This document shows, piece after piece, positions 19,948 to 30,189 of a stretch of 64,000 nucleotides of DNA (the stretch's first letter is position 1; each line of letters starts with the position of its first letter). The position numbers and the translations under genes are program-made. The notes under the pieces were generated by a model, which had not been told where the DNA came from, ran no database searches, and saw only the letters and a list, made by a program, of their open reading frames with translations. The stretch lies in the NCBI GenBank assembly GCA_016713505.1, contig JADJPA010000001.1, positions 434,001 through 498,000 on the forward strand, read 5' to 3'. Source of the stretch: Candidatus Competibacteraceae bacterium (lineage in GTDB: Bacteria; Pseudomonadota; Gammaproteobacteria; Competibacterales; Competibacteraceae).

Positions 19948-22016
19948 GCGGGCGCTTTCAGCGAGATCGCCTGTTGACCGCCTTGGCCGGCGGCTTGGCG
20001 GTCGTGGCGACGCTGTTGCCGCCGGCGGGGTTTTTTCTCTGGTCGTATCGGAATCTCAGCGGAGGATTGGAAAGCGAGGTTCGCATCGTCGCGGCGGCGG
20101 TCTCGGAGCACATTAACCATAACGCCGGCATGTGGCGCTTCCAAGCCGAACGACTGGAGGCGGTCATGCACAAGTACGCCAACCTCCAGCGCGGTTACGC
20201 CGTGATCGACCAGCAAGGAACTCGTATCGCCCGGCTGGCGCCGCCGGTTCTGGTCGCGCCGACCTTGAGCCGCGCCTATCCATTTTATGATTTCGGGGCC
20301 GAAGCCGGCAGGGTCGAGGCCATCGTTTCGCTGCGGGATTTAGTGGTGGAGACCGCGCTGGTCGCCTTGGCCGGTCTGGGGCTGGGGCTGCTCATTTTTT
20401 TTCCGCTGCGACTCATTCCCTTGCGCGCGTTGCGGCGGGCGACGCGGGCGCTGGTGGACAGCGAAAATGCCTATCGGCAATTGGTCGAGCTATCCCCCGA
20501 TGCGATTTACATCAATCAAAATGGGCGCATCGCCTACATCAACGCCGCCGGAGTGCGCATGTTTAGAGCGGATTCCGCAGCCTCGCTGCTGGGTACCTCG
20601 TTTTGGGATCGCATCCATCCCGACTCTCATCCAGTCGTGCGCGAGCGGTTGCAACAGCTTCAGGCGCTGAGAACCGCCGCTCCCTTGCTGGAAGAGTGCT
20701 ACCTGCGGCTCGACGGCACGAGGTTTCCGGTGGAAGTGGCCGCCGCGCCTTTTGTCTACAAAGGGCAGCCAGCGTTACAGGTCGTCGTGCACGATCTCAC
20801 CGAGCGCAAGCGGATCGAAGGATCGCTGCGCCAGGCCCGCGACGCCGCCGAAGCCGCCAACCGGGCTAAGTCGCGGTTTTTGGCCAATATGAGCCATGAA
20901 ATCCGCACGCCGATGAACGGGGTTTTGGGCATGGCCCAACTACTGGCGGAACAAACGCCGCTCACCGACCAGCAGCGGCATTATCTGGAAGTTTTGACGG
21001 ACTCTGGCACGACGCTGCTGCGCATCATCGACGAAATCCTCGATTTCTCGAAGATCGAGGCCGGTAAATTCACATTTTCGGAAACTGTTTTCGACCTCCG
21101 GCAGCGAGTGACCGATACGTTGCGGATGCTGGTTCCCCAAGCCCGCCGCAAGCAACTGGAGCTGCGATGGAACGTGGCCGCCGATGTGCCGCTTCGCGTG
21201 TGCGGCGATCCCGGTCGGCTGCATCAAGTCCTCGCCAATCTGGCCAGTAACGCCATCAAATTCACCCAGCGCGGGAGCGTTCGGGTTGAAGTGGTTCGCG
21301 ACGGGACCGAACAGATGGAGGACGCCGGCGCAGCCTGTCGGCTGCGCTTCACGGTGCAGGATACGGGGATCGGTATTTCCGAGGAAGCGGGCGCTCGCCT
21401 GTTTCAACCCTTCGCGCAGGCGGACGATTCCACGACGCGCAAATACGGTGGCACCGGCCTCGGTCTGGTCATTTCCAAGCAAATCGTCGAAATGATGGGA
21501 GGGCGGATCGACTACCAGAGCGCGCCGGGACTGGGAACGACTTTTTGGTTCACGGCGAACCTGACGGTCGCCGCGAACGAAGCCAAGTCATCGTCGCTTC
21601 GGATGGACGGGGTGCAACGGCTCACCGGGCGGGTGCTGCTGGCTGAGGATAATCCCGTCAATTGCTTGGTCGCCGAGGAGATGCTGAAAGGACTGGGGCT
21701 AGAGGTGGAACTGGCGACCGACGGGCGGGAGGCACTGGACGCTTGGAGCCAGCGCCCTTTCGACATCGTGCTGATGGATTGCCAGATGCCGGAGATGGAT
21801 GGTTTCGAAGCGACCCGGCAAATTCGCGCTCGCGAAGCAGCCGAACCCCAGCGAGCCAATCCGCGCCCAACTCCCATCGTCGCGCTGACCGCGAATGCTT
21901 TTTCCGAAGACCGGGAGCGCTGCTTGGCGGTCGGGATGAACGATTATTTAGCCAAACCGTTTTCGCGGAACGATCTTTACGAGACGCTCAGGCGCTGGGT
22001 TCCAGATCGAGCTTGA
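19944..22016 (+). CDS. Hybrid sensor histidine kinase with PAS and receiver domain
   Basis: A 690-residue inner-membrane kinase starting at GTG in a four-base GTGA overlap with the binding-protein gene. Two membrane helices (about residues 12-34 and 133-155) enclose a roughly 100-residue periplasmic loop. A PAS domain follows (about 170-290), then HisKA (phosphoacceptor in NMSHEIRTPMNG, His about 318), HATPase (DTGIGI, GGTGLGLVI) and one receiver domain (about 555-685; LMDCQMPEMDG, lysine in LAKPF). The gene order implies that the PstS-like protein binds ligand and contacts the periplasmic loop. No HPt or output regulator is adjacent. Confidence 0.93.
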   Translation: MSGRFQRDRLLTALAGGLAVVATLLPPAGFFLWSYRNLSGGLESEVRIVAAAVSEHINHNAGMWRFQAERLEAVMHKYANLQRGYAVIDQQGTRIARLAPPVLVAPTLSRAYPFYDFGAEAGRVEAIVSLRDLVVETALVALAGLGLGLLIFFPLRLIPLRALRRATRALVDSENAYRQLVELSPDAIYINQNGRIAYINAAGVRMFRADSAASLLGTSFWDRIHPDSHPVVRERLQQLQALRTAAPLLEECYLRLDGTRFPVEVAAAPFVYKGQPALQVVVHDLTERKRIEGSLRQARDAAEAANRAKSRFLANMSHEIRTPMNGVLGMAQLLAEQTPLTDQQRHYLEVLTDSGTTLLRIIDEILDFSKIEAGKFTFSETVFDLRQRVTDTLRMLVPQARRKQLELRWNVAADVPLRVCGDPGRLHQVLANLASNAIKFTQRGSVRVEVVRDGTEQMEDAGAACRLRFTVQDTGIGISEEAGARLFQPFAQADDSTTRKYGGTGLGLVISKQIVEMMGGRIDYQSAPGLGTTFWFTANLTVAANEAKSSSLRMDGVQRLTGRVLLAEDNPVNCLVAEEMLKGLGLEVELATDGREALDAWSQRPFDIVLMDCQMPEMDGFEATRQIRAREAAEPQRANPRPTPIVALTANAFSEDRERCLAVGMNDYLAKPFSRNDLYETLRRWVPDRA

Positions 22017-22051
22017 GGCTTGTTCCGCTTGAGATGTGCCGTGCGGGACGT

Positions 22052-25000
22052 TCAAGCCGTCGGCTCTAAGGTCAATTCCGTTACGACCACCTCCCACCGC
22101 TCGCAGCGCAACGAATCGCGATATTCGGGTTCAGTATGGGTTTTCTGACTGACGGTGATGGCCGCCACCCGCGCCGCGATGCACGTCGTGTTGGGAGGCG
22201 AGGCAAAACCTTTAGCGAGTTGGCCCACCCGGTCGCCGTTACCGTCCAGCAGCAACTTGCGTTTTCCTTCCTGCCGATAAAGTAGCGCATCGCCAACGTT
22301 GAGAGCCGCGATAGCGCGATGCACGCGATGGTTGTCCGGATAGAGGCCCGCAAAGCCGATGTAAACATCTTTCAAGCTCAGGCGCTTGCGGCTGCGTGCT
22401 AAAACGGGCGACGGCGGCGACAGCGCGCTGGGTGGACGCCGAAGAAGTTCGGGGCTTTCGGGCAATGGATCCAATAGGGGATGTCGTGCGGCAAAGCGGG
22501 CCAAAGTCAGCGTTTTCCTGGCGCGAGTCATGGCGACGTAGTACAACCGGCGCGGCGCATCCCGGTCCTCGTTGCGATCGCGTTGGCTCCAGCCGCCGTC
22601 GAGCACCGCCACATGGTCGAATTCCAGCCCTTTGGCGCGATGGGCGGTCAGCAGCAGCAAGCCCGTTTGCCGTCGCCGGACTTCTCGACCCCATTCGATG
22701 AGCCATTCCTTAAAATGGCCTTTCGGCGATTCCGCGTTGCTGCTTTCCAAGGCATATTCATCCATGGCTTCCCTCAATAAAGCCCACCAGCGGCCCGGTC
22801 CTTTGCCATCGAGCCATTGCTTGAGAATCTCCGCATTGATAAACGGGTGTTCTCTGGCCTTCAACCATTCGACCAACGCTTGAGTCTCTCGCAGCCACCA
22901 AAAATTTGGAGCTTCTTCGTTGGCCATTTGGACTGGAATATCGTGAAGTTCGCAGTAGCCGCGCACCGGTTCCAAAAAATGCCAGTTGCGGGCGATCACC
23001 GCCGCGTTCGCCCAATTCCAATCCGAGGTTAGCGCGGACAAGCGTTGCAGTTCCGCCATCACCGCCATGGCTTGCGTCAGAGGGTCGGTTCCGACCGGCA
23101 GTATTTGGGCGCGACCTTGAGAGACGGAATCTAGACGCCGCCAGTCGCCGCCGGGCGGAATTTTGGAGCGGGCGCGGTCAATCGTGATCGGGTGCTCGGT
23201 TTTCATCCGGTTGCGGGCCGGTTCGATGATTCGGTTGGCGGCGGCGATGATGTGGGCGGTGGAGCGGTAGTTCTCGATCAGATAAACTGGCTTCGCGGCG
23301 TAGTCGGCCTCGAAGCGCTGGATGAATTCAACCGACGCGCCATCGAAGGCATAGATGTTCTGGTCGTCGTCGCCCACCGCAAGCAAGCTGAGCCGGCCGT
23401 CTTCGTCCTGTAGGGTGCGGCCGGCCAACGCCGAGATCAGATCGTATTGATCCGGGCCGATATCCTGATATTCATCGACCAATATCCAGCGAAATCCGGC
23501 CAGGAGGCGTTCCCGCTGCACATCGGCCTCGTCCGAGGCTAGCCCTTCGCCTTTTAGCAGCGCCACCGCCTGTCGCAATACGACCCTGAAGGCATCCTCG
23601 TCCATGGCGGCGCGGTCGGCGAAGCTTGCGCCCACCAGCCGCATGGCGAGCGCGTGGCAGGTGAGAATGGTAACGCCCTTGGCGTCGTCACCGATCAGAT
23701 CGGTCAAACGTCGGCGGATTTCAACCGCCGCGTGACGGTTATAAGCGAGGGCCAAAACGCCGCGCGGATTTTCTCGCCTGACTCGGACCAGATACGCGAT
23801 GCGATGCACCAGCACGCGAGTTTTTCCGGAACCCGGACCCGCCAAGATCAAGACGTTGGCGCGATCCCGATCATCGGTTACGATTTTTTGTTGGGTCGGG
23901 TTGTTCAGGGATTCGACGATGGCCCGCCAAGATTCCGGGGTCGTCTGTCGGGACAATTCCTTTTCTCGCTCCGGCAACCAGCGGCTCAAAAACTCGGCGC
24001 GTTGCAGTGTGAAGTAATCCATCGCCAGCCGCAGCGCTTCCGCCATGGCGCTGAGGCCGCGCTGGACGTATTCCACCATGACGTGGATTTGCACCACCTG
24101 TTCGTCATAGTGCTGCGTGAGGGGGATAAAATCGGCCTTCAAGAAGTTGCGTTTTTCTGGGGCGAGACGGATGGTCATGGCCGAGCGAAAAATAGCCAAG
24201 CCTTTGTTCAGGCGAATAATTTCCTGTTCGTGGAGCCATAGCAGAGCGCGGTCGAGCAGTTTGGCGGGAGCTTTCATTTCCGCTTTGAGCAGCAGGTCGC
24301 GTTCGAGCGCCGCCATCAGCTTGCCGAGCGTGGTTTCGACCAGGATATCCGTCCCTCGCGTCCCCGACGGCAGGTCATCGAGCAGGTGGCTTAGAAGCCG
24401 GTCCGCCGCCGTCCGCCGCCGCCGGGCAAGTTGGTCGAGCGTCGACCATTCCCGCCGTAGCGTCACCTGCGCGGTTTCCGCATCCAAGCGCCTAACTTGC
24501 AAGCTGCCGGTGCCCCCGTCTTCGTCGCAGCCGTCGCGCGCGAGACTTTCAATGACTCCCCAGAGTTTTTCCGGCAAGGCGTTGGCGTGACCTCGATCCT
24601 TCAAATGTTGGGTCGCCCGCCGCAGGTGTAAAACCGAGGTTTCGCCTTTTTCAAGTTCCGGCGCTGTTTGACGCAATTCGTCGAGCAAGGCGGTTTCGAG
24701 GTTGGTGGCTTCTTCCAACCGCTTTCTTGAGTTGTGCTCCACCCCGACGTGCACGAAAGCGGTTAGAGAGGTATCGTTGCTGGCGATCCCCAAGCGTTCC
24801 AAATCGTAAAGCGCGGCGCGGATTTTCACCGCGCTCAATCCCGATAGCCCCATCAGTTCGTCGGTTGAAAGCCCCTGGTCGGAGTCCGCCGCCATCAGCG
24901 CTTCCACCAGCGAAAGTAACTGGCGGCGGTAATCCTCGAACATCGGTTTTGCTTCCAGTTTTCGTCGGGCGTCCTCCACCGATCGCACGCGGAGGGAGGA

Positions 25001-27181
25001 CGGAAAAATTTGCACCCGATTCTCCTCGCGGGCGAGCAAGTGCGTTTCCTCCAGCCAAGCCAGCGCCACGCGCACGCGAGTGTCGTCAGTCGCGGAATCG
25101 CGCTCGAAAACCTCTTCGTTTTCCTTGCTCAGAATCTCACCGGCCGTGGCCACCACTTCGCCGCCGAGCCGCTTTTTGCGGTCCAGGTTGCGCAAGGCTT
25201 TGAGGATTGATTGAATCTCGCGCTGGTTCAACCGGGAGCGCGCGGACATGAAAAATTGCCTTTCCACATCGTCGGAGGTGTAAAGCAGCACACAGCGCGC
25301 TGGCGCTTGATCGCGGCCGGCGCGTCCCGCTTCTTGCAGGTAGTTTTCCAGCGAGCCCGGAATATCGGCGTGAACCACCAAGCGCACATCGGATTTATCG
25401 ATGCCCATGCCGAAAGCGTTGGTTGCGGCGATGGCCCGCAAACCGCCGTTTTTGAAGCGTTCTTGCACGTTTTTCTTCACGTCGGGCGTCAGCTTGGAAT
25501 GGAAGTGCTCGGCGGGCATCTGTTTTTGACGCAAGAAATCGGCAATCTCCTCGGCGTGTTTGCGGGTCGCGCAGTACACGATGGCACCGCCGGGCGAACC
25601 GGGCGTTAAATCCGTTTCCAACAACTGATGGACATGCGCGAATTTCTCGGCGCTGGTGGTTTTAAGAACGATAAATTCCAAATTGGCGCGGCTGGATCCG
25701 CCATCGAAAACCCGCAAGTCGATGGACGGCTTGGCGTGGAAGTAGTCCACGATGTCAGCCACCACGTCCGGTTTGGCGGTGGCGGTCAGGCACAACACCG
25801 TGGGAATAGGGTCTTGGCCGGCTTTTTCCTGAATGAAGCGGCCGACATAACGGTAGTCGGGTCGAAAATCGTGACCCCATTTGGAAAGACAGTGCGCCTC
25901 ATCCAACACCCACGCGCCAATTTCGCGTTGGGCCAGCACATTGCGCACGGTGCGATTGCGTAATTGTTCCGGCGAAATGAGCAAAATGCCGATATCACCC
26001 AGCCGGACCCGATCCAGTACGTCGGTGCGTTCCGGTAGGGACAACAGACCGTTGATGGCATCGCAGTGTTTGATGCCGCCATTTTTCAAGCTGGTGATTT
26101 GATCCGCCATCAAGGCCACCAGAGGTGAAATGACGACCGTCAAAGCGCCGATCTTGTCGTAGCGGGATAGCGCGAGAAGCTGATAGCACAGCGATTTTCC
26201 GGTCCCGGTCGGCAGTATTCCCAACACATGTTCGCCGGCCATGGCGGCTTCGACGATGCACTGTTGCAAGGGTCGCCCATCGGAATGAGCCGGTTCGGCA
26301 CGAAAGCCTGGGATGTCGGGAAACCAATGCTTCAGTTCCTTCAGCGCGCTGTGCCGATCCCGACACCACGCGCAAGCTGGATCGCCGCACGCGCTATCCC
26401 GCAGGCGGCGCACCAAAATGCCCGCTTCCGGAAACTGGTGGCGCACCCAGGGCGGCATGACTGAATTACCGCCCGCCACCGACAGCCACGCCAAGGCGTA
26501 GGCTAACGGCCAAGCGTGCTGTTTCGCTTCGGTTAAAATGGCGCGCGCGTGATTGAGGCAGCCGCGTCCGCGCAAAAACCGTTCGATGGCGGTTTGGGCT
26601 TCCGCTTCGGTCGGGCGCGATCGGTGCCGGACCGTCATGAAAAAAGCATTCAGACCGGCGGTCGGTCCTTGCGTCGCGGTCAACCAATGCCAGGCGAGCA
26701 GCAAATCCGGCGCGGATTGGCGGAGGGCGCGCAAGGCGTTTTGCTGGTCCCGAAAGACCTCCAAGGTCAGGCACGCATCCAATTGCGGATCGTTCAGCCG
26801 CCCGCGCTTGAGTTGACCGTCTTGATAGTGTTTGACGAGATGGTGATAAGGATTCCGGGGGAAGGCTAACGGGTTGAGGAGCAGGGTATCCACCATCGGC
26901 AGTTTGAGCAGGCGCAAATCGGGTTTGGCGGCCGCCAGATGCGGCGCGTCGAAGGCGATCAGATTATGGCCGAGCAGGAAAGCGCAGCCTTCGGCGAAGT
27001 CGTCGAGCTTGGCGAGGTGCGCGTTTAAGTCGCCGGAGTTGAACAGGAAGGAGCGCCCGTCATCGCCGCGCACCCCGGCGAATTGATGGATGCGTCGGTC
27101 CTTGATTCCGACTTCGAGATCGATGGAAAGGCAATGAGGCGCGAAGCCGCTGGCGGGCGCTTCCCTGATCGGATCGTTCAT
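22052..27181 (-). CDS. DEDD exonuclease-RecQ-UvrD fusion helicase
   Basis: A 1709-residue protein that joins three DNA-processing units. Residues about 15-150 look like a DnaQ-type DEDD exonuclease (SIDLEVG, LLGHNLIAFDAPHL, later LNDPQLDACLT). A CGDPACAWC cysteine cluster (about 265-275) precedes a RecQ helicase: Walker A PTGTGKS near 325, DEAHCLSKWGHDF, and motif VI QEAGRAGRDQ. Then comes a winged-helix-like middle, and from about 1110 a UvrD/Rep superfamily 1 helicase: AGPGSGKTRV, LVDEYQDIG (about 1235), GDDDQNIYAF, TAHRAKGLEFDHV (about 1513) and YVAMTRARK. A C-terminal domain of about 100 residues has no assignment. The gene stands alone, facing the kinase gene. Repair or anti-invader roles are both possible; exonuclease activity is inferred from motifs only. 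Confidence 0.9.
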   Translation of the reverse strand: MNDPIREAPASGFAPHCLSIDLEVGIKDRRIHQFAGVRGDDGRSFLFNSGDLNAHLAKLDDFAEGCAFLLGHNLIAFDAPHLAAAKPDLRLLKLPMVDTLLLNPLAFPRNPYHHLVKHYQDGQLKRGRLNDPQLDACLTLEVFRDQQNALRALRQSAPDLLLAWHWLTATQGPTAGLNAFFMTVRHRSRPTEAEAQTAIERFLRGRGCLNHARAILTEAKQHAWPLAYALAWLSVAGGNSVMPPWVRHQFPEAGILVRRLRDSACGDPACAWCRDRHSALKELKHWFPDIPGFRAEPAHSDGRPLQQCIVEAAMAGEHVLGILPTGTGKSLCYQLLALSRYDKIGALTVVISPLVALMADQITSLKNGGIKHCDAINGLLSLPERTDVLDRVRLGDIGILLISPEQLRNRTVRNVLAQREIGAWVLDEAHCLSKWGHDFRPDYRYVGRFIQEKAGQDPIPTVLCLTATAKPDVVADIVDYFHAKPSIDLRVFDGGSSRANLEFIVLKTTSAEKFAHVHQLLETDLTPGSPGGAIVYCATRKHAEEIADFLRQKQMPAEHFHSKLTPDVKKNVQERFKNGGLRAIAATNAFGMGIDKSDVRLVVHADIPGSLENYLQEAGRAGRDQAPARCVLLYTSDDVERQFFMSARSRLNQREIQSILKALRNLDRKKRLGGEVVATAGEILSKENEEVFERDSATDDTRVRVALAWLEETHLLAREENRVQIFPSSLRVRSVEDARRKLEAKPMFEDYRRQLLSLVEALMAADSDQGLSTDELMGLSGLSAVKIRAALYDLERLGIASNDTSLTAFVHVGVEHNSRKRLEEATNLETALLDELRQTAPELEKGETSVLHLRRATQHLKDRGHANALPEKLWGVIESLARDGCDEDGGTGSLQVRRLDAETAQVTLRREWSTLDQLARRRRTAADRLLSHLLDDLPSGTRGTDILVETTLGKLMAALERDLLLKAEMKAPAKLLDRALLWLHEQEIIRLNKGLAIFRSAMTIRLAPEKRNFLKADFIPLTQHYDEQVVQIHVMVEYVQRGLSAMAEALRLAMDYFTLQRAEFLSRWLPEREKELSRQTTPESWRAIVESLNNPTQQKIVTDDRDRANVLILAGPGSGKTRVLVHRIAYLVRVRRENPRGVLALAYNRHAAVEIRRRLTDLIGDDAKGVTILTCHALAMRLVGASFADRAAMDEDAFRVVLRQAVALLKGEGLASDEADVQRERLLAGFRWILVDEYQDIGPDQYDLISALAGRTLQDEDGRLSLLAVGDDDQNIYAFDGASVEFIQRFEADYAAKPVYLIENYRSTAHIIAAANRIIEPARNRMKTEHPITIDRARSKIPPGGDWRRLDSVSQGRAQILPVGTDPLTQAMAVMAELQRLSALTSDWNWANAAVIARNWHFLEPVRGYCELHDIPVQMANEEAPNFWWLRETQALVEWLKAREHPFINAEILKQWLDGKGPGRWWALLREAMDEYALESSNAESPKGHFKEWLIEWGREVRRRQTGLLLLTAHRAKGLEFDHVAVLDGGWSQRDRNEDRDAPRRLYYVAMTRARKTLTLARFAARHPLLDPLPESPELLRRPPSALSPPSPVLARSRKRLSLKDVYIGFAGLYPDNHRVHRAIAALNVGDALLYRQEGKRKLLLDGNGDRVGQLAKGFASPPNTTCIAARVAAITVSQKTHTEPEYRDSLRCERWEVVVTELTLEPTA

Positions 27182-27201
27182 GAAGGTGAGAAGTCCTGGT
27201 T

Positions 27202-30189
27202 TTACGCGCCCGATAAATAGTCTTCGATGTTGATGTTATCGATTTGCTCGGGCCGCAGAAAGCGCTCGGCGTATTGCCGGTAAACGCCGGCGCGGAGAAA
27301 CAGCGCGAACAGCTCCGCATCGATATGCCGCTCGCGAGACATCCGGGCCATGATCGTCAAGGCTTCCGACAAGGTTTTTCCAGATTTGTAGGGCCGGTCG
27401 ATGGCGGTCAGCGCCTCGAAAATGTCGGCGATCGCCATCATCCGCGCCAGCACGCTCATCTCCTCGCGCCGCAGCCGCTTGGGATAACCCTTGCCGTCCA
27501 TCGTTTCGTGATGGCCGCCCGCGATTTCCGGCACCCGCCGCAACGATTTGGGAAAGGGCAGGCGCGACAGCATCATGATGGTCTGGACGATATGTTCGTT
27601 GATCTTATACCGCTCCTCCTCGGACAAGGTGCCGCGCGCGACGGCCAAGTTATGGACTTCACCCTGGTGGTAGAGCAGTTCGGGTACGTTGAGCTTAAAT
27701 CCCCAGCGATTGTCGGCTTCAATCCGATCCTGAGGACGGCGTTCGAAGCGGTGTTCCGGTTTGTCGGCCAGCAAGCGTTCGACGGCGGGCAGGGGTTCGG
27801 CCGGCGCGCGGTCCTTGCGGGCGCGCTCTTCGTTCGAGAGGCCCAAGCGGTCGTCGAGCGTGCGCAGCCAGGTCCGTTCGGCCAGCTGCTTGAGGCGGGC
27901 GATCTGAGCGGGGGCCATGAATTCACCCCCCTGGTTGCACGAGGCGACAAAGGCAAAATCGTCGTCCAGCGCCCGCCATCGCGCTTCGAGGTCGGCCCGT
28001 AGCCCATCGCGGTCGCCGCCGTCGGCCACTTGCCGCCAATAGGCGATCTCGGCGTCTCGCTTTAGCACCTCAAAGCGCGTTCGTACTTCGTGAATCCGGT
28101 TGTAGAGCGTTTCCAGCTTGGTGGCCTTATCGACCACATATTCCGGCGTGGTGATTTTGCCGCAGTCGTGCAGCCAGGCGGCGATATGCAATTCCTCCCA
28201 TTCCGCCTCGCTCAAATCGAAATCGCGGAACGCGCCGAAGTCGTCCGCGCAAGCCGCCTGGGCCAGCAGCTTGGTCAGCGCGGGCACTCTGGCGCAGTGG
28301 CCGCCGGTGTAGGGGCTTTTGGCGTCGATGGCGTCGGCCAGCAATCGAATGAAGGATTCAAAGAGATTTTTCTGGGCTTGCAACAAGCGCTGATTTTCGA
28401 TGGAGACGGCCGAAGTGCCCGATAGCGCGGTAATAAACGCCAGCAACTCCGGCCCGATGGACTCGCCGTCGCCGGGCGAATCAGCCTTTAAGATGGCCAG
28501 CACGCCAACCAATTCCTGCTGTCGGTTGCGCAAGGGCACCACCATCAATTGACCGACTTGCTTGATGGGCGGATCGGTCAATAGCGCCAAATATTCGGCC
28601 AGCGGCTCCGCCGGCGCGAGCGGCCTGATTTGCGGGACCGTCGCGCGAGCGGCTTCCACCAGCGGATGGGAGGGGGATGCATCCAAGGGCAGCGGAGGCA
28701 GACGGTCGGCCGCCACCGTTCCTTCCCGGTTCGATAGGCGGGCGGCGGCGGGCCGTAGCTTTTTCTCATCATCGCTGACCAAAAATAGGATGCCGGCGTC
28801 GCCCCGCGCCAGAGCTAGGGTTTCGGCCAGCACCCGATCCAGCAAGCGCTCGAACTGGCGTTCGGCGGCCAAGGCCGATCCGATGTCGAGGAAGTGACGG
28901 ATGGTGGATTTCATTGAATCCATGGCGCGGGCCAGTTGGTTCACTTCATCGATAAACGAGTGCACCTCAATGGGTTCGTGAAAGTCGAAGCGGCGGATGC
29001 GCGCCGTTTCGCTGACCAGATTTTGCAGGTGCCGGGCGATGCGGTTCGCCAGCAACCAAGTCACCGGCAAAGCCAGCAGTACCAGAAAAACCGCAATCAA
29101 AACTCCTCGGTCGCGAATGTGTTTCGCCTCGGCCAACAGATCGTCGCGGGGTACGGCCAGCGCCAGGAATAAGGGCGTCCCGCCCTCGAACGGCAAGATT
29201 TTCACCATGCCATGCCAAATCTGTCCGGCGGCCTTCAGGGTGAAACTCTTTGGCTGCAATCCTATGAGTCGTTGATTTGAATAAAATAATTGACGATCCA
29301 GTTCGGTCAGGACCGGCTCTTTTAATTCAGAGAGCCTAGCCAGCCGCAATTCGCCCCGCTCGCCTCGATACGGCACGCGAGCAGGATCGAGATAAGCGAT
29401 GGCTTGGCCGGGGCCGTCGAAGACCGCGAGTTGGGTCGTCGGAACGAGACGACTGCTCTCAAGCGTGGCCGAGAGCGCCCCCAGGGTCAGATCGGCCCCC
29501 ACGACCGCTTGGCCCACCTCGGCGCGGCGGGCGAGGGTGATGCCCGCTTCGCGGGTGGTGAAAAACAGATACGGGTCGGTTCGGATGCGGCCCGACTGGC
29601 GTCGCGCCGCCTGATACCAAGGGCGCGCGCGCGGGTCGAACGCATAATCGGGCCGCGAATCGCGGCGCAGCAGCTTCAAATCGGCATCGAAGAACAGAAA
29701 AGCGCCCGCGGCGACGCCTGTTCCATCCCCCCGTTCCACGCTCTGCACCAAATAACGCGCCGAATCGGGAACGGCCAATGAATCACGTAACAAAGAATCC
29801 GCCGGCAGCGAACGCACGAGAAAGAAATCGCCGTTTTCATAACCGACGTAAAGGGCGGACAGATGTTCGAATCGAACGAACGCCTCGCGCAAATAGCCCA
29901 AACTATCCAGGCGTTTGACCAGCGTGTCGTCCGCCGCCAGCCGCTGCCACGCCAGCAAATCGACCGTGGTGGCCGCTGGAGCGACCAACATTTGGAGCTG
30001 GCGGGCGGTTTGATCGGCGATGCGTTCGAACCGTTCGTCGGCGGCTTGCAAGAGTAGTTGGGTGGTCTTGGCGAAGCTGTTCCAAATCAGGGTCGCGCCC
30101 AGCAACAAGATCAGGGCGACAAACAAGGTCGCGATGTGAACGCGCAGCGGTAACTGACGCCGCGCCGCCGGGGTGTGCGAGAAGATCAT
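27202..30189 (-). CDS. HD-GYP phosphodiesterase receptor with Cache, HAMP and GAF domains
   Basis: A 995-residue membrane receptor that probably hydrolyses cyclic di-GMP. Order: membrane helix (about 17-38), large periplasmic double-Cache-like sensor (about 45-335), second helix (about 355-378), HAMP, GAF-like domain (about 410-590) and HD-GYP. The HD motif is LHDCGK (about 675) with an earlier GGHCARVP histidine; the GYP signature is HHETMDGKGYP (about 895). Between these two parts there is an insertion of roughly 110-130 residues, charged and helical, not found in typical HD-GYP domains. The gene ends 20 bases before the RecQ-UvrD fusion gene and may be read with it. Confidence 0.9.
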   Translation of the reverse strand: MIFSHTPAARRQLPLRVHIATLFVALILLLGATLIWNSFAKTTQLLLQAADERFERIADQTARQLQMLVAPAATTVDLLAWQRLAADDTLVKRLDSLGYLREAFVRFEHLSALYVGYENGDFFLVRSLPADSLLRDSLAVPDSARYLVQSVERGDGTGVAAGAFLFFDADLKLLRRDSRPDYAFDPRARPWYQAARRQSGRIRTDPYLFFTTREAGITLARRAEVGQAVVGADLTLGALSATLESSRLVPTTQLAVFDGPGQAIAYLDPARVPYRGERGELRLARLSELKEPVLTELDRQLFYSNQRLIGLQPKSFTLKAAGQIWHGMVKILPFEGGTPLFLALAVPRDDLLAEAKHIRDRGVLIAVFLVLLALPVTWLLANRIARHLQNLVSETARIRRFDFHEPIEVHSFIDEVNQLARAMDSMKSTIRHFLDIGSALAAERQFERLLDRVLAETLALARGDAGILFLVSDDEKKLRPAAARLSNREGTVAADRLPPLPLDASPSHPLVEAARATVPQIRPLAPAEPLAEYLALLTDPPIKQVGQLMVVPLRNRQQELVGVLAILKADSPGDGESIGPELLAFITALSGTSAVSIENQRLLQAQKNLFESFIRLLADAIDAKSPYTGGHCARVPALTKLLAQAACADDFGAFRDFDLSEAEWEELHIAAWLHDCGKITTPEYVVDKATKLETLYNRIHEVRTRFEVLKRDAEIAYWRQVADGGDRDGLRADLEARWRALDDDFAFVASCNQGGEFMAPAQIARLKQLAERTWLRTLDDRLGLSNEERARKDRAPAEPLPAVERLLADKPEHRFERRPQDRIEADNRWGFKLNVPELLYHQGEVHNLAVARGTLSEEERYKINEHIVQTIMMLSRLPFPKSLRRVPEIAGGHHETMDGKGYPKRLRREEMSVLARMMAIADIFEALTAIDRPYKSGKTLSEALTIMARMSRERHIDAELFALFLRAGVYRQYAERFLRPEQIDNINIEDYLSGA

